Origin: Methylobacterium sp. E-005
GTDB taxonomy: Bacteria > Pseudomonadota > Alphaproteobacteria > Rhizobiales > Beijerinckiaceae
Reading direction: 5' to 3'
Assembly (NCBI RefSeq): GCF_022829725.1
Contig: NZ_JAKSYG010000240.1
Location: forward strand, 124,001 to 188,000
Length of the DNA: 64,000 nucleotides
Made by a program: the position numbers and the translations under genes. Position 1 is the stretch's first letter. Each line of letters opens with the position of its first letter. Of this stretch, positions 33,766 to 42,671 are shown one piece after another. The notes under the pieces were generated by a model. It had not been told where the DNA came from and did no database searches. It was given only the letters and a program-made list of their open reading frames with translations.

Positions 33766-35234
33766 CGGGCGGCCTCTTCGGCGAAGGGATCAGCGACACG
33801 CGGCCAGTAGTGGCCCGGGCGCTTCGTGTAGGGGATCGCGCCGTAATCCGGCGGGACTGCGCCGGGGGCCGCCACGTAGCGGACCTCGCTCGCGATGGGC
33901 GCGAAGGCGGCGTAGAAATGCTGCATCGATTTCACCACGACGATCCGCTTGTCGTCGAGATTGAGCCCAAGCCCCGTGAAGGCGTCCGGTGCGAAGGCCT
34001 GCTGACGCCTGTGGGTCAGCACCACGTGGAGCCCGTCCGCCTCGACCCAGGCGGCGGGGCCGAGTTGCGCCCGGCCGCCGCTCAGTCCGGTCTGGTTGTG
34101 ATCGTCAGACAGGCCGCGCACGGTGACGCGCAGGTCCACGGGATCGCCCGAGGTCACGCCGCACTTGCCGCCCATGCGGAGCGTGAAGGTCGCGCCGAGC
34201 CCGGCCTCGTGGCAGATCCCGACCGCGCCGGGGTCCCAGATCAGGCCGAGGGCGACGTCCCGGATGCCGCGCTCGGCGAGGCGGGCGAGGATCGCTGTGT
34301 TGTCCGAAGGTGCGCCCGCACCGGCATTGTCGGCGAAATCGGCGAGCACCATCGGGCGCGGGTCGTCGGAGGCCAGCGCCGCATCGATGGCGGCATCGAT
34401 CGTGTCGCAGCGGCTCGCCGCCTCCTCGCGCATCGCCCAGACGGCGCCGGCGAGTTCGTCGGCGAGCGCCTGCGCCTTGCCGGCATCGCCGTCGGCCACG
34501 ACGAGCATCTTGGCGCCGACATCGGCCACGTCGCCCCAGGGAAAGCCGTGCCCGAAGGAGACCGACAGGATTCCGTCCCGCCCCTCCAGCGATTCCATCC
34601 GGCGCACGAAGCCCGCGACGGGCTCGCGGCTGGTGCGCCACATGTTGACGATCCGGCAATCGGCATAGGCCATCACCGGCCGGATGTCCTTCGCGACGGT
34701 CCGCACCACGAGCGGATAGAGGTCGCGGGCGCGGTCGACGATGTCGGTGTGCGGGTATTCCTTGTAGATCACGATGACGTCGGCACTCGTCCGCATCGTT
34801 TCGGTCAGGTGGCAGTGCAGGTCGAGCTCGACGCCGATCACGGCGTCCGGCCCCACGAGTGCGCGGACCCGCTCCAGGGTGTCGCCCTCGCAATCGTCAT
34901 AGCCCTCGGCCACCATGGCGCCGTGCATGAACAGCAGCACCGCATCGACCGGCAGGGCGGCCTTCAGATCCGCCAGCAGGGCGTCGCGCAGCTCCTCGTA
35001 GACGGCCCGCAGGGTGATCCCGCCGGGCTGCGCGAAGGTCGAGAGGCTCTCGACCACCGTGTGGCCGTCGGCCTCGGCGAGCTCGCGCCACGCCTTGAGG
35101 CCGATATTGCTGAGGCTCGGCGGGTTCCTTGTGCCGTCCCGGCGGGCGTAGTCGGCGTGGAAGGCCGCACGGCCCGTGGGCAGCGGCGCGAAGGTGTTGG
35201 TCTCGGTGGCGAGGCCGGCGATGAAGATCTTCAA
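33762..35234 (-). CDS. M81 family (MlrC-like) metallopeptidase
   Basis: A 490-residue member of the MlrC/M81 family, named after the microcystin-degrading peptidase MlrC. N-terminal IFIAGLATETNTFAPLPTG, LLFMHGAMVAEGYDDCEGD (metal site), GVELDLHCHLTETMRTSADV, YKEYPHTDI and the FGHGFPWGDV region are typical; LADFADNAGAGAPSDNT lies in the C-terminal part. Translation appears to start at TTG 35234, giving MKIFIAGL; no ATG or GTG gives a sensible N-terminus. It lies between the penicillin acylase and the M20 gene in one operon. Substrate unknown, probably a small peptide or amide. Confidence 0.88.
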   Translation of the reverse strand: MKIFIAGLATETNTFAPLPTGRAAFHADYARRDGTRNPPSLSNIGLKAWRELAEADGHTVVESLSTFAQPGGITLRAVYEELRDALLADLKAALPVDAVLLFMHGAMVAEGYDDCEGDTLERVRALVGPDAVIGVELDLHCHLTETMRTSADVIVIYKEYPHTDIVDRARDLYPLVVRTVAKDIRPVMAYADCRIVNMWRTSREPVAGFVRRMESLEGRDGILSVSFGHGFPWGDVADVGAKMLVVADGDAGKAQALADELAGAVWAMREEAASRCDTIDAAIDAALASDDPRPMVLADFADNAGAGAPSDNTAILARLAERGIRDVALGLIWDPGAVGICHEAGLGATFTLRMGGKCGVTSGDPVDLRVTVRGLSDDHNQTGLSGGRAQLGPAAWVEADGLHVVLTHRRQQAFAPDAFTGLGLNLDDKRIVVVKSMQHFYAAFAPIASEVRYVAAPGAVPPDYGAIPYTKRPGHYWPRVADPFAEEAAR

Positions 35235-35266
35235 GGTTTGAGTCCCACTCCGCCCCGGCCGCCCGG

Positions 35267-37867
35267 TCAGGCGGGACCCGGGGTCAATGCGATGATCGTC
35301 TCGGTGGCGGCGTCCACGGCTTCGCGGCCGTAGAGCATCGGCACATGGTCCTGGCGGCCCCAGACGGAGGCCAGGTCGGCGTAGTGGGGGCTGCCCGGGT
35401 CCCCGGACTGGCCCGGCACGTTGATGAAGACCGAGCGGTCCCAGTCCCCCACGTCCACGATCATGCGGAACGAGGCGCCGTGGGTGAGCCGGAACGTATC
35501 GGTCCTGTACTCCGCGTGCATGACCGATGCCGCGGACCCGCCCACGGGCAGGGAGCCGACATCCCAGGCCTGATCGGACCTCAGGCCGGAGAGGGGATGG
35601 GCGAACAGGGCGTGGTGCAGGCGGCCCCAGGACCAGCCGTTGTGGGGTTCGCAATGAGCCGTCGCATCCGCATCACCCCCTCCCCCCTCTGCGGGGGAGG
35701 GTGGCCCGCGAAGCGGGTCGGGAGAGGGGAGCGGCGGCGCAGGATGAGGCTGTTCCCGTCTTGAAGGTATCGTCCCTTCCTGAAACCGGGCTCCCCTCTC
35801 CCGACCCTCGCTGACGCGAGGGTCACCCTCCCCCGCAGAGGGGGGAGGGAGAGGGCCTTCTGTCTCCGGCGCGAGCCGTCCCATCGGGTCCGGCCCCATC
35901 CGCTCCAGGCAATCCCGGAACGCGGCTCCGAGGGCATCCACCAGGAGTGCGTCGCGCGTCGCCGGGTCGAGACCAGCCTCCAGCCGCTCGATCAGGCTCT
36001 GCGTGTCGCCGGGCGGCAGGAGGCGGCGGGTGTCGGCGTCGGGCACCAGCGCCTTGAGCAGGGCGGGCCGCAGGTGATGCACCCAGAACACCTCGATGAG
36101 GGCAGCGGCGGCGGAGACCGGATTGAGCGTCCCGTCGAACGACGCCAGCAGGGCCTGGGCCGAGGCCACATCGGGATCCGAGGCCGCCGGCATGGCCCGA
36201 ATCAGATCGGCGAGCCGCAGGGCGGGCTCGGAAAAGACGTCGCCCTGAAGCGCGCGCGAGTCCTCCAGGCTGTGCCGGGTCTGCCCGCCCAACACCGTGC
36301 GAATGCGCCGGGCGCGCCAGGGTTCGGCCCACTCGAACCCAACCTTGTGCGCCTCCGCGGGAAAGTCCGGCGGCAGGTTCATCTCGTTGGCGGTGGCGAG
36401 CCAGCCCGCCTCCGGATCGAGGCTTCGGGGCAAGGCGCCGGGATCGTGGAAACCCGCCCAGTCGTAGCGGCCATCGCCCGGCGCCGGCAGCAGCCCGTCA
36501 TGGGCCGGCCGAACCGGGGCCTTGCCGGCCATGAACCACGCGATCCGCCCCGTGGCGTCGGCATAGAGCTGGTTCACCGAGGGCGCCGACCAGTGGCGCA
36601 GGGCCGCGCCGAACGCCTCCGGGGTGGTGGCGTCGAGATAGGCGAGGCTGCCGAGATAGGCGGCAGCGCCCGGCTCCGACCAGACGGTCCGCAGCGCGAA
36701 GGCTCGGCCCCCCGCCTCGCGGATCACCGGACCGTGCTGGGTGAAGCCCAGCACCACGGTCTCGTCCGGCCCGCCGCGCACCGGGATTGTTTCCGCGATG
36801 CGCTCGATCGGCTCCCAGCCATCGCGATAGCGGTAGCGACCCGGATCGGTCGGGTCGGTCTCGCACACGAACAGATCCTCCTGATCCATCGGCGCGATGG
36901 TCAGGCTGAAGGCGGCGTGGCCGTTATGGCCGATCGAGATGCCGGGCAGGGCCGGCTCTCCGGCCCCGATCACGTCGAGTCCTGGCGCCGTGAGGTGGAC
37001 GGCGTAGCGCAGGGACGGCTGCAGGTAGATCCGGTGCGGGTCGCTCGCCAGGATCGGGCGCCCGGTATCGGTGCGCGATGGGCCGACCACCCAGTTGTTC
37101 GAGCCCTCCACCGGCTCCTTCGGGGCGGCGCGTGGGCCGCGGGTGACGGCGCCGTGCGCGTCGACCTTGCTCCAGGCCCAGGCCTCTTCCCGGGTCGCCG
37201 CCAGACGTTCGGGAGAGAACCCGACCGTTGCGGTCGCCAGCCGAAAAACGTCGAGGAGATCGTCCGGCCAGTCGGCAGCGTCGAGCCCGTACGGCGCCAC
37301 CGGATCGTGCGGTGGGCTGATCCGCTTGCGCAGATCGTCCGCGGCGAGCCCCGCCTCCCGGGATTCGGCGCGGGCCAGCACCCGGGCGCGGGCGACCTCG
37401 GAGAGGACGTTGCGCACCAGACCGTGGCTGCGGATGCACACCACGTCCTCCGGTTGCCAGCGGGCCGGGCGCGTCTCCGTCAGGGCGAATTCAGGCGGCA
37501 GCAGCTCGGGCTGCGCCTCAGTGAGCGCCACGTAGGCGTTGAGCCCGTCCACGAAGGCCGTGACGATGGCCTTCGTGTCCTGCGGACCGTAGGCCGCCCA
37601 TTCCGCCGCCAAGTCACCGCGATAGAGGAACAGCCGGGCGGCGCGGTCCTGGGCGAGGTAGCCGGGCCCGAAATCCGCCGCCAGCAGGCCGAGGCCACGC
37701 TTGCGCCAGAGGTCGAGCTGCCAGAGGCGGTCCTGCGCCGCGTTGAAGCCCTGCGCCCGGAACGCGTCGAGCATGGTCCCGGCGCGGATATGCGCAAGCC
37801 CCCAGCGGTCGATCCGGATCTCGGCCGGACCCTCGAGCCCGGGGAGGGCGTATGTGGCCCCGCTCAC
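35267..37867 (-). CDS. Penicillin acylase family protein with in-frame repeat insertion
   Basis: A 866-residue Ntn-hydrolase of the penicillin acylase family. The chain is cleaved so that Ser256, in EPVEGSNNWVVGPSRTDTG, becomes the N-terminal nucleophile of the beta subunit. The alpha part has DRWGLAHIRAGTMLDAFRAQGF (split at 18-40) and DRLWQLDLWRKRGLG; the beta part has GISIGHNGHAAFSLT, LPGLEG-like loops and the C-terminal WSWGRLHHALFAHP. Family members hydrolyse N-acyl side chains, including acyl-homoserine lactones. No signal peptide is present, unlike secreted acylases. About 60 residues (671-731) are encoded by a palindromic repeat. GTG start overlaps the TPP enzyme stop. Confidence 0.9.
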   Translation of the reverse strand: MSGATYALPGLEGPAEIRIDRWGLAHIRAGTMLDAFRAQGFNAAQDRLWQLDLWRKRGLGLLAADFGPGYLAQDRAARLFLYRGDLAAEWAAYGPQDTKAIVTAFVDGLNAYVALTEAQPELLPPEFALTETRPARWQPEDVVCIRSHGLVRNVLSEVARARVLARAESREAGLAADDLRKRISPPHDPVAPYGLDAADWPDDLLDVFRLATATVGFSPERLAATREEAWAWSKVDAHGAVTRGPRAAPKEPVEGSNNWVVGPSRTDTGRPILASDPHRIYLQPSLRYAVHLTAPGLDVIGAGEPALPGISIGHNGHAAFSLTIAPMDQEDLFVCETDPTDPGRYRYRDGWEPIERIAETIPVRGGPDETVVLGFTQHGPVIREAGGRAFALRTVWSEPGAAAYLGSLAYLDATTPEAFGAALRHWSAPSVNQLYADATGRIAWFMAGKAPVRPAHDGLLPAPGDGRYDWAGFHDPGALPRSLDPEAGWLATANEMNLPPDFPAEAHKVGFEWAEPWRARRIRTVLGGQTRHSLEDSRALQGDVFSEPALRLADLIRAMPAASDPDVASAQALLASFDGTLNPVSAAAALIEVFWVHHLRPALLKALVPDADTRRLLPPGDTQSLIERLEAGLDPATRDALLVDALGAAFRDCLERMGPDPMGRLAPETEGPLPPPSAGEGDPRVSEGRERGARFQEGTIPSRREQPHPAPPLPSPDPLRGPPSPAEGGGGDADATAHCEPHNGWSWGRLHHALFAHPLSGLRSDQAWDVGSLPVGGSAASVMHAEYRTDTFRLTHGASFRMIVDVGDWDRSVFINVPGQSGDPGSPHYADLASVWGRQDHVPMLYGREAVDAATETIIALTPGPA
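35676..35855. repeat. Palindromic repeat inserted inside penicillin acylase gene
   Basis: Two inverted arms: 35676-35730 (with TGCGGGGGAGGGTGGCCCGC and GGGTCGGGAGAGGGGA) and 35792-35855 on the other strand (with GCGGGGGAGGGTGACCCTCG and GGGTCGGGAGAGGGGA). A ~60-base centre separates them. The whole unit keeps the reading frame open. This CCCTCCCC/GGGGAGGG type is a familiar dispersed repeat in alphaproteobacteria and resembles in concept the Rickettsia palindromic elements. Copy number is untested. Confidence 0.8.
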
Positions 37868-39432
37868 AGGGCCACTTCGATCAGGTGCGGCCCCTTGTGG
37901 GCGAGCGCGTGCTGGAACGCCTCGATGAACTCCGTAAGCGTCTCGACGCGCCGCCCCTCCACGCCGAACCCCTTGGCGAGGCTCACCCAATCCAAAGCCG
38001 GGTCGTCGAGGCTCAGCATGCCGAGCGCCTTCGGGCCGGGATTGTGGGCGCCGACATTGGTCAATTCCGCCCGCAGGATCGCGTAGGAGCGGTTCGACCA
38101 GACCAGCGTCACCACGTCGAGGTGCTCGCGGGCCTGGGTCCAGAGCGCCTGGACGGTGTAGAGCCCGCTGCCATCGGCCTGGAGGTTGATGACCTTCCGA
38201 TCCGGGCAGGCCACGGCGGCGCCGGTCGCCATCGGGATGCCGAGCCCGATCGAGCCGCCGCTGAGCTGGAGCCAGGTATGGGGTGCCGCGTCCCGGGTGA
38301 GGGCGAAGAAGTTGCGGCCCGTGGTGATCGACTCGTCGCAGATCACCGCGCCCTCCGGGATCAGGGCGCCGAGCACCTGCCCGATCGTATCCTGATCGAG
38401 GGGGCCGGCGGTCGGGAGCGTCGGCCGCGGTCCGGCGGCGATCGGCTCGGCGGGCGGGGCGCCGACGGCCTCGGCCAAGCGCTCCAGGGCGTCGATCTGG
38501 TCCTCCTCGGGGGTGGCCAGGGTGATCGTGGAGGAGCCCTCCGGCGCCAGCAGGCTCGGCTTGCCGGGATAGGCGAAGAAACCCACCGGCGGGGTCGCGC
38601 CGATCAGGATGATGTGGCGGAAATCCTTCAGAGCCGCGATGCCCTGGTCGATCGGGTAGGGCAGGCGCTCGATCGGCACGGTGCCGGCGCCGCGGTCGAT
38701 CCGTGAATTCGACGTCATCGCCATCAGCTGCGCGCCGGTCTTGCGGGCGATCCGGTCGGCGAGGACCCGGCCTGCGTTCCGCACCGCCCGGTCGCCGAGG
38801 TGCAGGAGCACCGGTTCGCCGCTCTGCAGCGCCTTCACCGCCGCCGCGATCGCATCGTCGCCGGCCTTCGCGCGTTCGGGGATCGCCGGCACCGACGCGG
38901 GCCCCGTGCCGGGGTCCCAGGCGGTGTTGGCCGGCAGGATCAGGGTCGCGACCTGACCGGGCGCTGTGCGGGCGGCCGCGATCGCGGCGGCGCCGTCCGG
39001 TCCGATCTCGGCGGCGCTCATCCCGGTCCGCACCCAGGACGACATCGGCCGGGCCAGCCCCTCGATGTCCGAGGTCAGCGGCGCGTTGTACTCCCGATGG
39101 TAGGTCGCGTGCTCGCCGACGATGTTGACGACCGGCGTGCGCGCCTTCTTGGCGTTGTGCAGGTTGGCCAGCCCGTTGGCGAGGCCCGGCCCCAGGTGGA
39201 GCAGCGTCGAGGCCGGCTTGTCGGCCATGCGGGCGTAGCCGTCCGCCGCGCCGGTCGCCCCGCCCTCGAACAGGAACAGCACGCAGCGCATGCCCTCGAC
39301 CCGGTCCAGGGCGGCCACGAAATGCATCTCGGAGGTTCCGGGATTGGTGAAGCAGACCTCGACCCCGCCCTCCACGAGGGTTCGGACCAGGCTCTCGGCC
39401 CCGTTCATGGCGTCCGGCATCCCATCGCTCAC
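37864..39432 (-). CDS. Thiamine-diphosphate enzyme, acetolactate synthase large-subunit-like
   Basis: A 522-residue TPP-dependent enzyme with three domains. The PYR domain has FTNPGTSEMHFVAAL and the catalytic Glu in FLFEGGATGAADGYARM; the central domain lies at about 180-330; the PP domain has the cofactor motif INLQADGSGLYTVQALW ending at NRSYAIL. It is annotated in relatives as acetolactate synthase large subunit, but no regulatory small subunit lies here, so it is likely a decarboxylase or carboligase with another role. GTG start at 39432 has GAGAGGGA upstream. First gene of the operon with the penicillin acylase, M81 and M20 genes. Confidence 0.85.
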   Translation of the reverse strand: MSDGMPDAMNGAESLVRTLVEGGVEVCFTNPGTSEMHFVAALDRVEGMRCVLFLFEGGATGAADGYARMADKPASTLLHLGPGLANGLANLHNAKKARTPVVNIVGEHATYHREYNAPLTSDIEGLARPMSSWVRTGMSAAEIGPDGAAAIAAARTAPGQVATLILPANTAWDPGTGPASVPAIPERAKAGDDAIAAAVKALQSGEPVLLHLGDRAVRNAGRVLADRIARKTGAQLMAMTSNSRIDRGAGTVPIERLPYPIDQGIAALKDFRHIILIGATPPVGFFAYPGKPSLLAPEGSSTITLATPEEDQIDALERLAEAVGAPPAEPIAAGPRPTLPTAGPLDQDTIGQVLGALIPEGAVICDESITTGRNFFALTRDAAPHTWLQLSGGSIGLGIPMATGAAVACPDRKVINLQADGSGLYTVQALWTQAREHLDVVTLVWSNRSYAILRAELTNVGAHNPGPKALGMLSLDDPALDWVSLAKGFGVEGRRVETLTEFIEAFQHALAHKGPHLIEVAL

Positions 39433-39614
39433 GGGCTTCGTCCCTCTCACTGGCGGCCTCGGCGGCGCCTTGGATTCTGTATTATCGTGACGCCGCCGCG
39501 GCCGAGCGCAAGGGGCTGCCGGTGACATTGTCCCTTCGCCGGACGCGGGCATGATGACCCCGTCTGGCGCGGGACTTGCCGGGGGCGAGCCGCACCTTCC
39601 ACGCGTGAGGTCTG
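39433..39614. promoter_or_regulatory. Divergent promoter region of the hydrolase locus
   Basis: A 182-base spacer between the TPP-enzyme operon (minus) and the solute-binding-protein/amidase operon (plus). It must hold promoters for both. An AT-rich run, TTGGATTCTGTATTATCGTG, lies at 39471-39490 and would suit a -10 region. I see no clear operator palindrome. No regulator gene is adjacent to it. Confidence 0.45.
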
Positions 39615-41234
39615 ATGAAAATGCGCCGCCTGATTGCCGCCGCCCTGGCCGGCTCCGCTGCCTTGACCGGACCCGTCGTCCTGGCGGGGCCTGCCAGCGC
39701 CGAGAGCGTGCTGCGCATCGCCATGACGGCCTCCGACATTCCCACCACCACGGGGATGCCGAACAACGGCTTCGAGGGGATGCGCTTCCTCGGCTACCCG
39801 ATCTTCGAGGGGCTGGTGCAGTGGGACCTGAAGAGCACCACCAAGCTCGCCGGCATCATCCCGGCGCTCGCCGAGCGCTGGGAGCAGGACCCGAACGACA
39901 AGACAATCTGGACCTTCCACCTGCGCCAGGGCGTCAAATTCCATGACGGCACCCCGTTCAACGCCGACGCGGTGATCTGGAACCTCGACCGCTACTTCAA
40001 GAACGACAGCCCGCAATTCGAGCCGCAGGGCGCCGGCATTTCCCGGGCCCGGGCGCCGCTGGTCGGCAGCTACAAGAAGATCGACGACGCCACCGTTCAG
40101 ATCACCACCACGCAGGTGGCCTCGTACTTCCCCTACATGGTGGTCTACCTGCTGTTCACCTCGCCGGCCTCCTTCGAGAAAGCGGGTCACGACTGGAACA
40201 AGGTCGCCACGCTGCCGGCGGCGGGGACCGGGCCGTTCAAGATCACCCGTGTCGCCCCGCGGGAGGCGGTCGATCTCGCCAAGTTCGACGGCTACTGGGA
40301 CAAGAACCGGATGGCCAAGGTCGACAAGGTCCGGCTGCTGCCGATCCCGGAGGCCAATGCCCGGGTGGCGGCCCTGCGGTCCGGTCAGGTCGACTGGATC
40401 GAGGTGCCGGCCCCCGACGCGATCCCGTCCCTGAAGCAGGCGGGCTTCACCATCACCACGGGCTCGTACCCGCATGTCTGGCCCTATCTCTACAATATGG
40501 GCGCAAAGGACAGCCCGCTGAAGGATGTCCGCGTCCGGCAGGCGCTGAATTACTGCGTCGACCGCGCCGGCATCGTGGAGTTGCTGAACGGTACGGCCGA
40601 GCCGGCCTCGGGATGGCTCAACGACAAGGACCCGAATTTCGGGTCGCCGAAGAACCGCTACACGTTCGACGCCGCCAAGGGGAAGGCGCTGCTGGCCGAG
40701 GCCGGCTACACCGACGCCAAGCCCCTGAAGCTCAAGGTAATGATCTCCTCCTCCGGCTCGGGCCAGATGCTGCCCATGCCGATGAACGAGTACCTGCAGG
40801 AGAACCTGAAGCAGTCCTGCAACGTCGAGCTGAGCTTCAACGTGGTCGAGTGGCAGGTGCTGCTCAATTCGAGCCGCGCGCTGCCGGATGCGCAGAGCCT
40901 GCAGGGCTCGATGGCGCTCAACGTCTCCTCGCCGTCCTCGGACGCCGCCGTGATGGCGCGCTACTTCGGAAGCGACCGCTTCCCGCCGGCCGGCTTCAAC
41001 TTCCCCAACTGGAAGGACGATCAGTTCGACGCCGCCCTCAAGGCGCTCGCCGAGACCACCGACGCCAAGGTGATCGACGCGCAGACCAAGGTCGCGCACG
41101 AGCGCCTCGTCGATAATCCGCCGTGGCTGTTCGTCGTCCACGACCTCAACCCGCGGGGGATGTCGAAGAAGATCCACGGCTTCGTGTCGCCGCAATCCTG
41201 GTTCGTCGACCTCACCCTCGTCAGCGTGCAGTAA
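39615..41234 (+). CDS. ABC transporter substrate-binding protein, peptide/nickel family 5
   Basis: A 539-residue periplasmic binding protein of the DppA/OppA family. It has a signal peptide (LIAAALAGSAALTGPVVLAGPASA), then LRIAMTASDIPTTTGMP; IIPALAERWEQDPNDKTIWTF and LRQGVKFHDGTPFNADAVIW are the family signature. Such proteins capture peptides, opines or other amides for an ABC importer. No permease or ATPase genes are next to it, so it must use components encoded elsewhere. Its stop is four bases from the second amidase start, so the substrate is likely an amide. Confidence 0.93.
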   Translation: MKMRRLIAAALAGSAALTGPVVLAGPASAESVLRIAMTASDIPTTTGMPNNGFEGMRFLGYPIFEGLVQWDLKSTTKLAGIIPALAERWEQDPNDKTIWTFHLRQGVKFHDGTPFNADAVIWNLDRYFKNDSPQFEPQGAGISRARAPLVGSYKKIDDATVQITTTQVASYFPYMVVYLLFTSPASFEKAGHDWNKVATLPAAGTGPFKITRVAPREAVDLAKFDGYWDKNRMAKVDKVRLLPIPEANARVAALRSGQVDWIEVPAPDAIPSLKQAGFTITTGSYPHVWPYLYNMGAKDSPLKDVRVRQALNYCVDRAGIVELLNGTAEPASGWLNDKDPNFGSPKNRYTFDAAKGKALLAEAGYTDAKPLKLKVMISSSGSGQMLPMPMNEYLQENLKQSCNVELSFNVVEWQVLLNSSRALPDAQSLQGSMALNVSSPSSDAAVMARYFGSDRFPPAGFNFPNWKDDQFDAALKALAETTDAKVIDAQTKVAHERLVDNPPWLFVVHDLNPRGMSKKIHGFVSPQSWFVDLTLVSVQ

Positions 41235-41238
41235 TCCG

Positions 41239-42630
41239 ATGTCCGATCTCGATCCCGTCCAGGCCTCCGCGGCCGAACTCGCCCGGGCGATCCGCGCGCG
41301 CAGCCTCTCGCCGGTCGACGCGGTCGACGCGCTGCTCGGGCGCATCACGCAGCTGGAGCCGAAGCTGCAGGCCTTCACGGAGGTGTTCTCCGGGGATGCC
41401 CGCCTCGCCGCCGAGGGGGCGGACCGGGCGATCCGCTCGGGCCACGCGGTGGGGCCGCTCCACGGCGTGCCGGTGGTGCTCAAGGACCTGATCGATCTGG
41501 AGGGCCGGATCACCATGGGCGGCTCGGCGGCCCATCGCACGAGGCGGGCCGAGCGGACCGCGACCATCGCCCGGCGCCTGATCGCGCAGGGTATGATCGT
41601 GCTGGGCAAGACCCATACGGTCGAGTTCGCCTATGGCGGCTGGGGCACCAACCAGCATCTCGGCACGCCCTGGAACCCCTGGGACGCGGAGGTTCCGCGC
41701 ACGCCCGGCGGCTCGAGCAGCGGCACCGGCGTCGCGGTGGCGGCCCGGATGGCGCCCTGGGGGATCGGGACCGACACGGGCGGCTCCGTGCGCCTGCCCT
41801 CCGCCTTCTGCGGGCTGACGGGGCTCAAGGTGACGGTCGGGCGGGTCTCGACCTGGGGGATCGTGCCGCTCTCGACGACCCTCGATTCGCCCGGCCCGCT
41901 CGCCCGCACGGTGGAGGACGCCGCGCTGCTCTACGAGGCGATCTCCGGCCCCGATCCGCTGGATCCGACGACGCGAGGCGTGCAGCCGGACTCCCCCTGG
42001 TCCAGCCTCAACCGCGGGGTGCGCGGCCTGCGCCTCGGCCGCATGCCGGCGATCGAGCGGGAGGGCGTCGCCGCCGACATGCTGTCCGCCTACGACGCGT
42101 CCCTCGACCGGCTCGCTCGCGCAGGGGCCGAGATCGTGGACGTCGCCCTGCCATTCCGCTTCAGCGACTGCGTGGCGATGAGCGCGATCACCAACGCCGA
42201 GGCGTATTTTTTCAACGGCGCGCTGGCGGAGGACCCGTCGGCACAGCTCGGCGACGCCGTGCGGTCCCGGATCCTGGCCGGCGCCAAGGTCTCAGCCCAG
42301 GACTATCTCGGCACGCTCCATCGCCGCGCCGCGATGAAGCAGGCCTATGCCGAGGCTACAGCGGGGATCGACGCCCTGCTGACGCCAACGACGGAAACCG
42401 CCGCCGTGCCGCTCGCCACGGTCGACGAAGCGCATCTGCCCTCGCGCTTCACCCGGTTCGGCAACCTGCTCGATCTCTGCGCCCTGGCGCTGCCGAACGG
42501 CTTCACGGCCGACGGCCTGCCGCTCTCGCTGCAGATCGTCTGCCGCGGCTACGACGAGGCGATGGCGCTGCGGATCGGGCAAGCCTACCAGCAGGCCACC
42601 GATTGGCACCTGCGCCGGCCGCCGATGTAA
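41239..42630 (+). CDS. Amidase (amidase-signature family), second copy
   Basis: A 463-residue amidase-signature enzyme. The triad is Lys82 in VVLKDLIDLEG, Ser159 in TPGGSSSGTG and nucleophile Ser183 in GTDTGGSVRLPSAF (24 residues apart, as expected). It differs clearly from the amidase at 31098. It shares an operon with the upstream binding protein, which suggests that it hydrolyses an imported amide. A nitrile hydratase operon lies just past the next gene; the amide made by that enzyme would be another logical substrate, although the two operons are not continuous. Confidence 0.93.
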   Translation: MSDLDPVQASAAELARAIRARSLSPVDAVDALLGRITQLEPKLQAFTEVFSGDARLAAEGADRAIRSGHAVGPLHGVPVVLKDLIDLEGRITMGGSAAHRTRRAERTATIARRLIAQGMIVLGKTHTVEFAYGGWGTNQHLGTPWNPWDAEVPRTPGGSSSGTGVAVAARMAPWGIGTDTGGSVRLPSAFCGLTGLKVTVGRVSTWGIVPLSTTLDSPGPLARTVEDAALLYEAISGPDPLDPTTRGVQPDSPWSSLNRGVRGLRLGRMPAIEREGVAADMLSAYDASLDRLARAGAEIVDVALPFRFSDCVAMSAITNAEAYFFNGALAEDPSAQLGDAVRSRILAGAKVSAQDYLGTLHRRAAMKQAYAEATAGIDALLTPTTETAAVPLATVDEAHLPSRFTRFGNLLDLCALALPNGFTADGLPLSLQIVCRGYDEAMALRIGQAYQQATDWHLRRPPM

Positions 42631-42671
42631 GGGCCTGATCCGATTGACGGATCGGGCCGACGGCATCGCCC

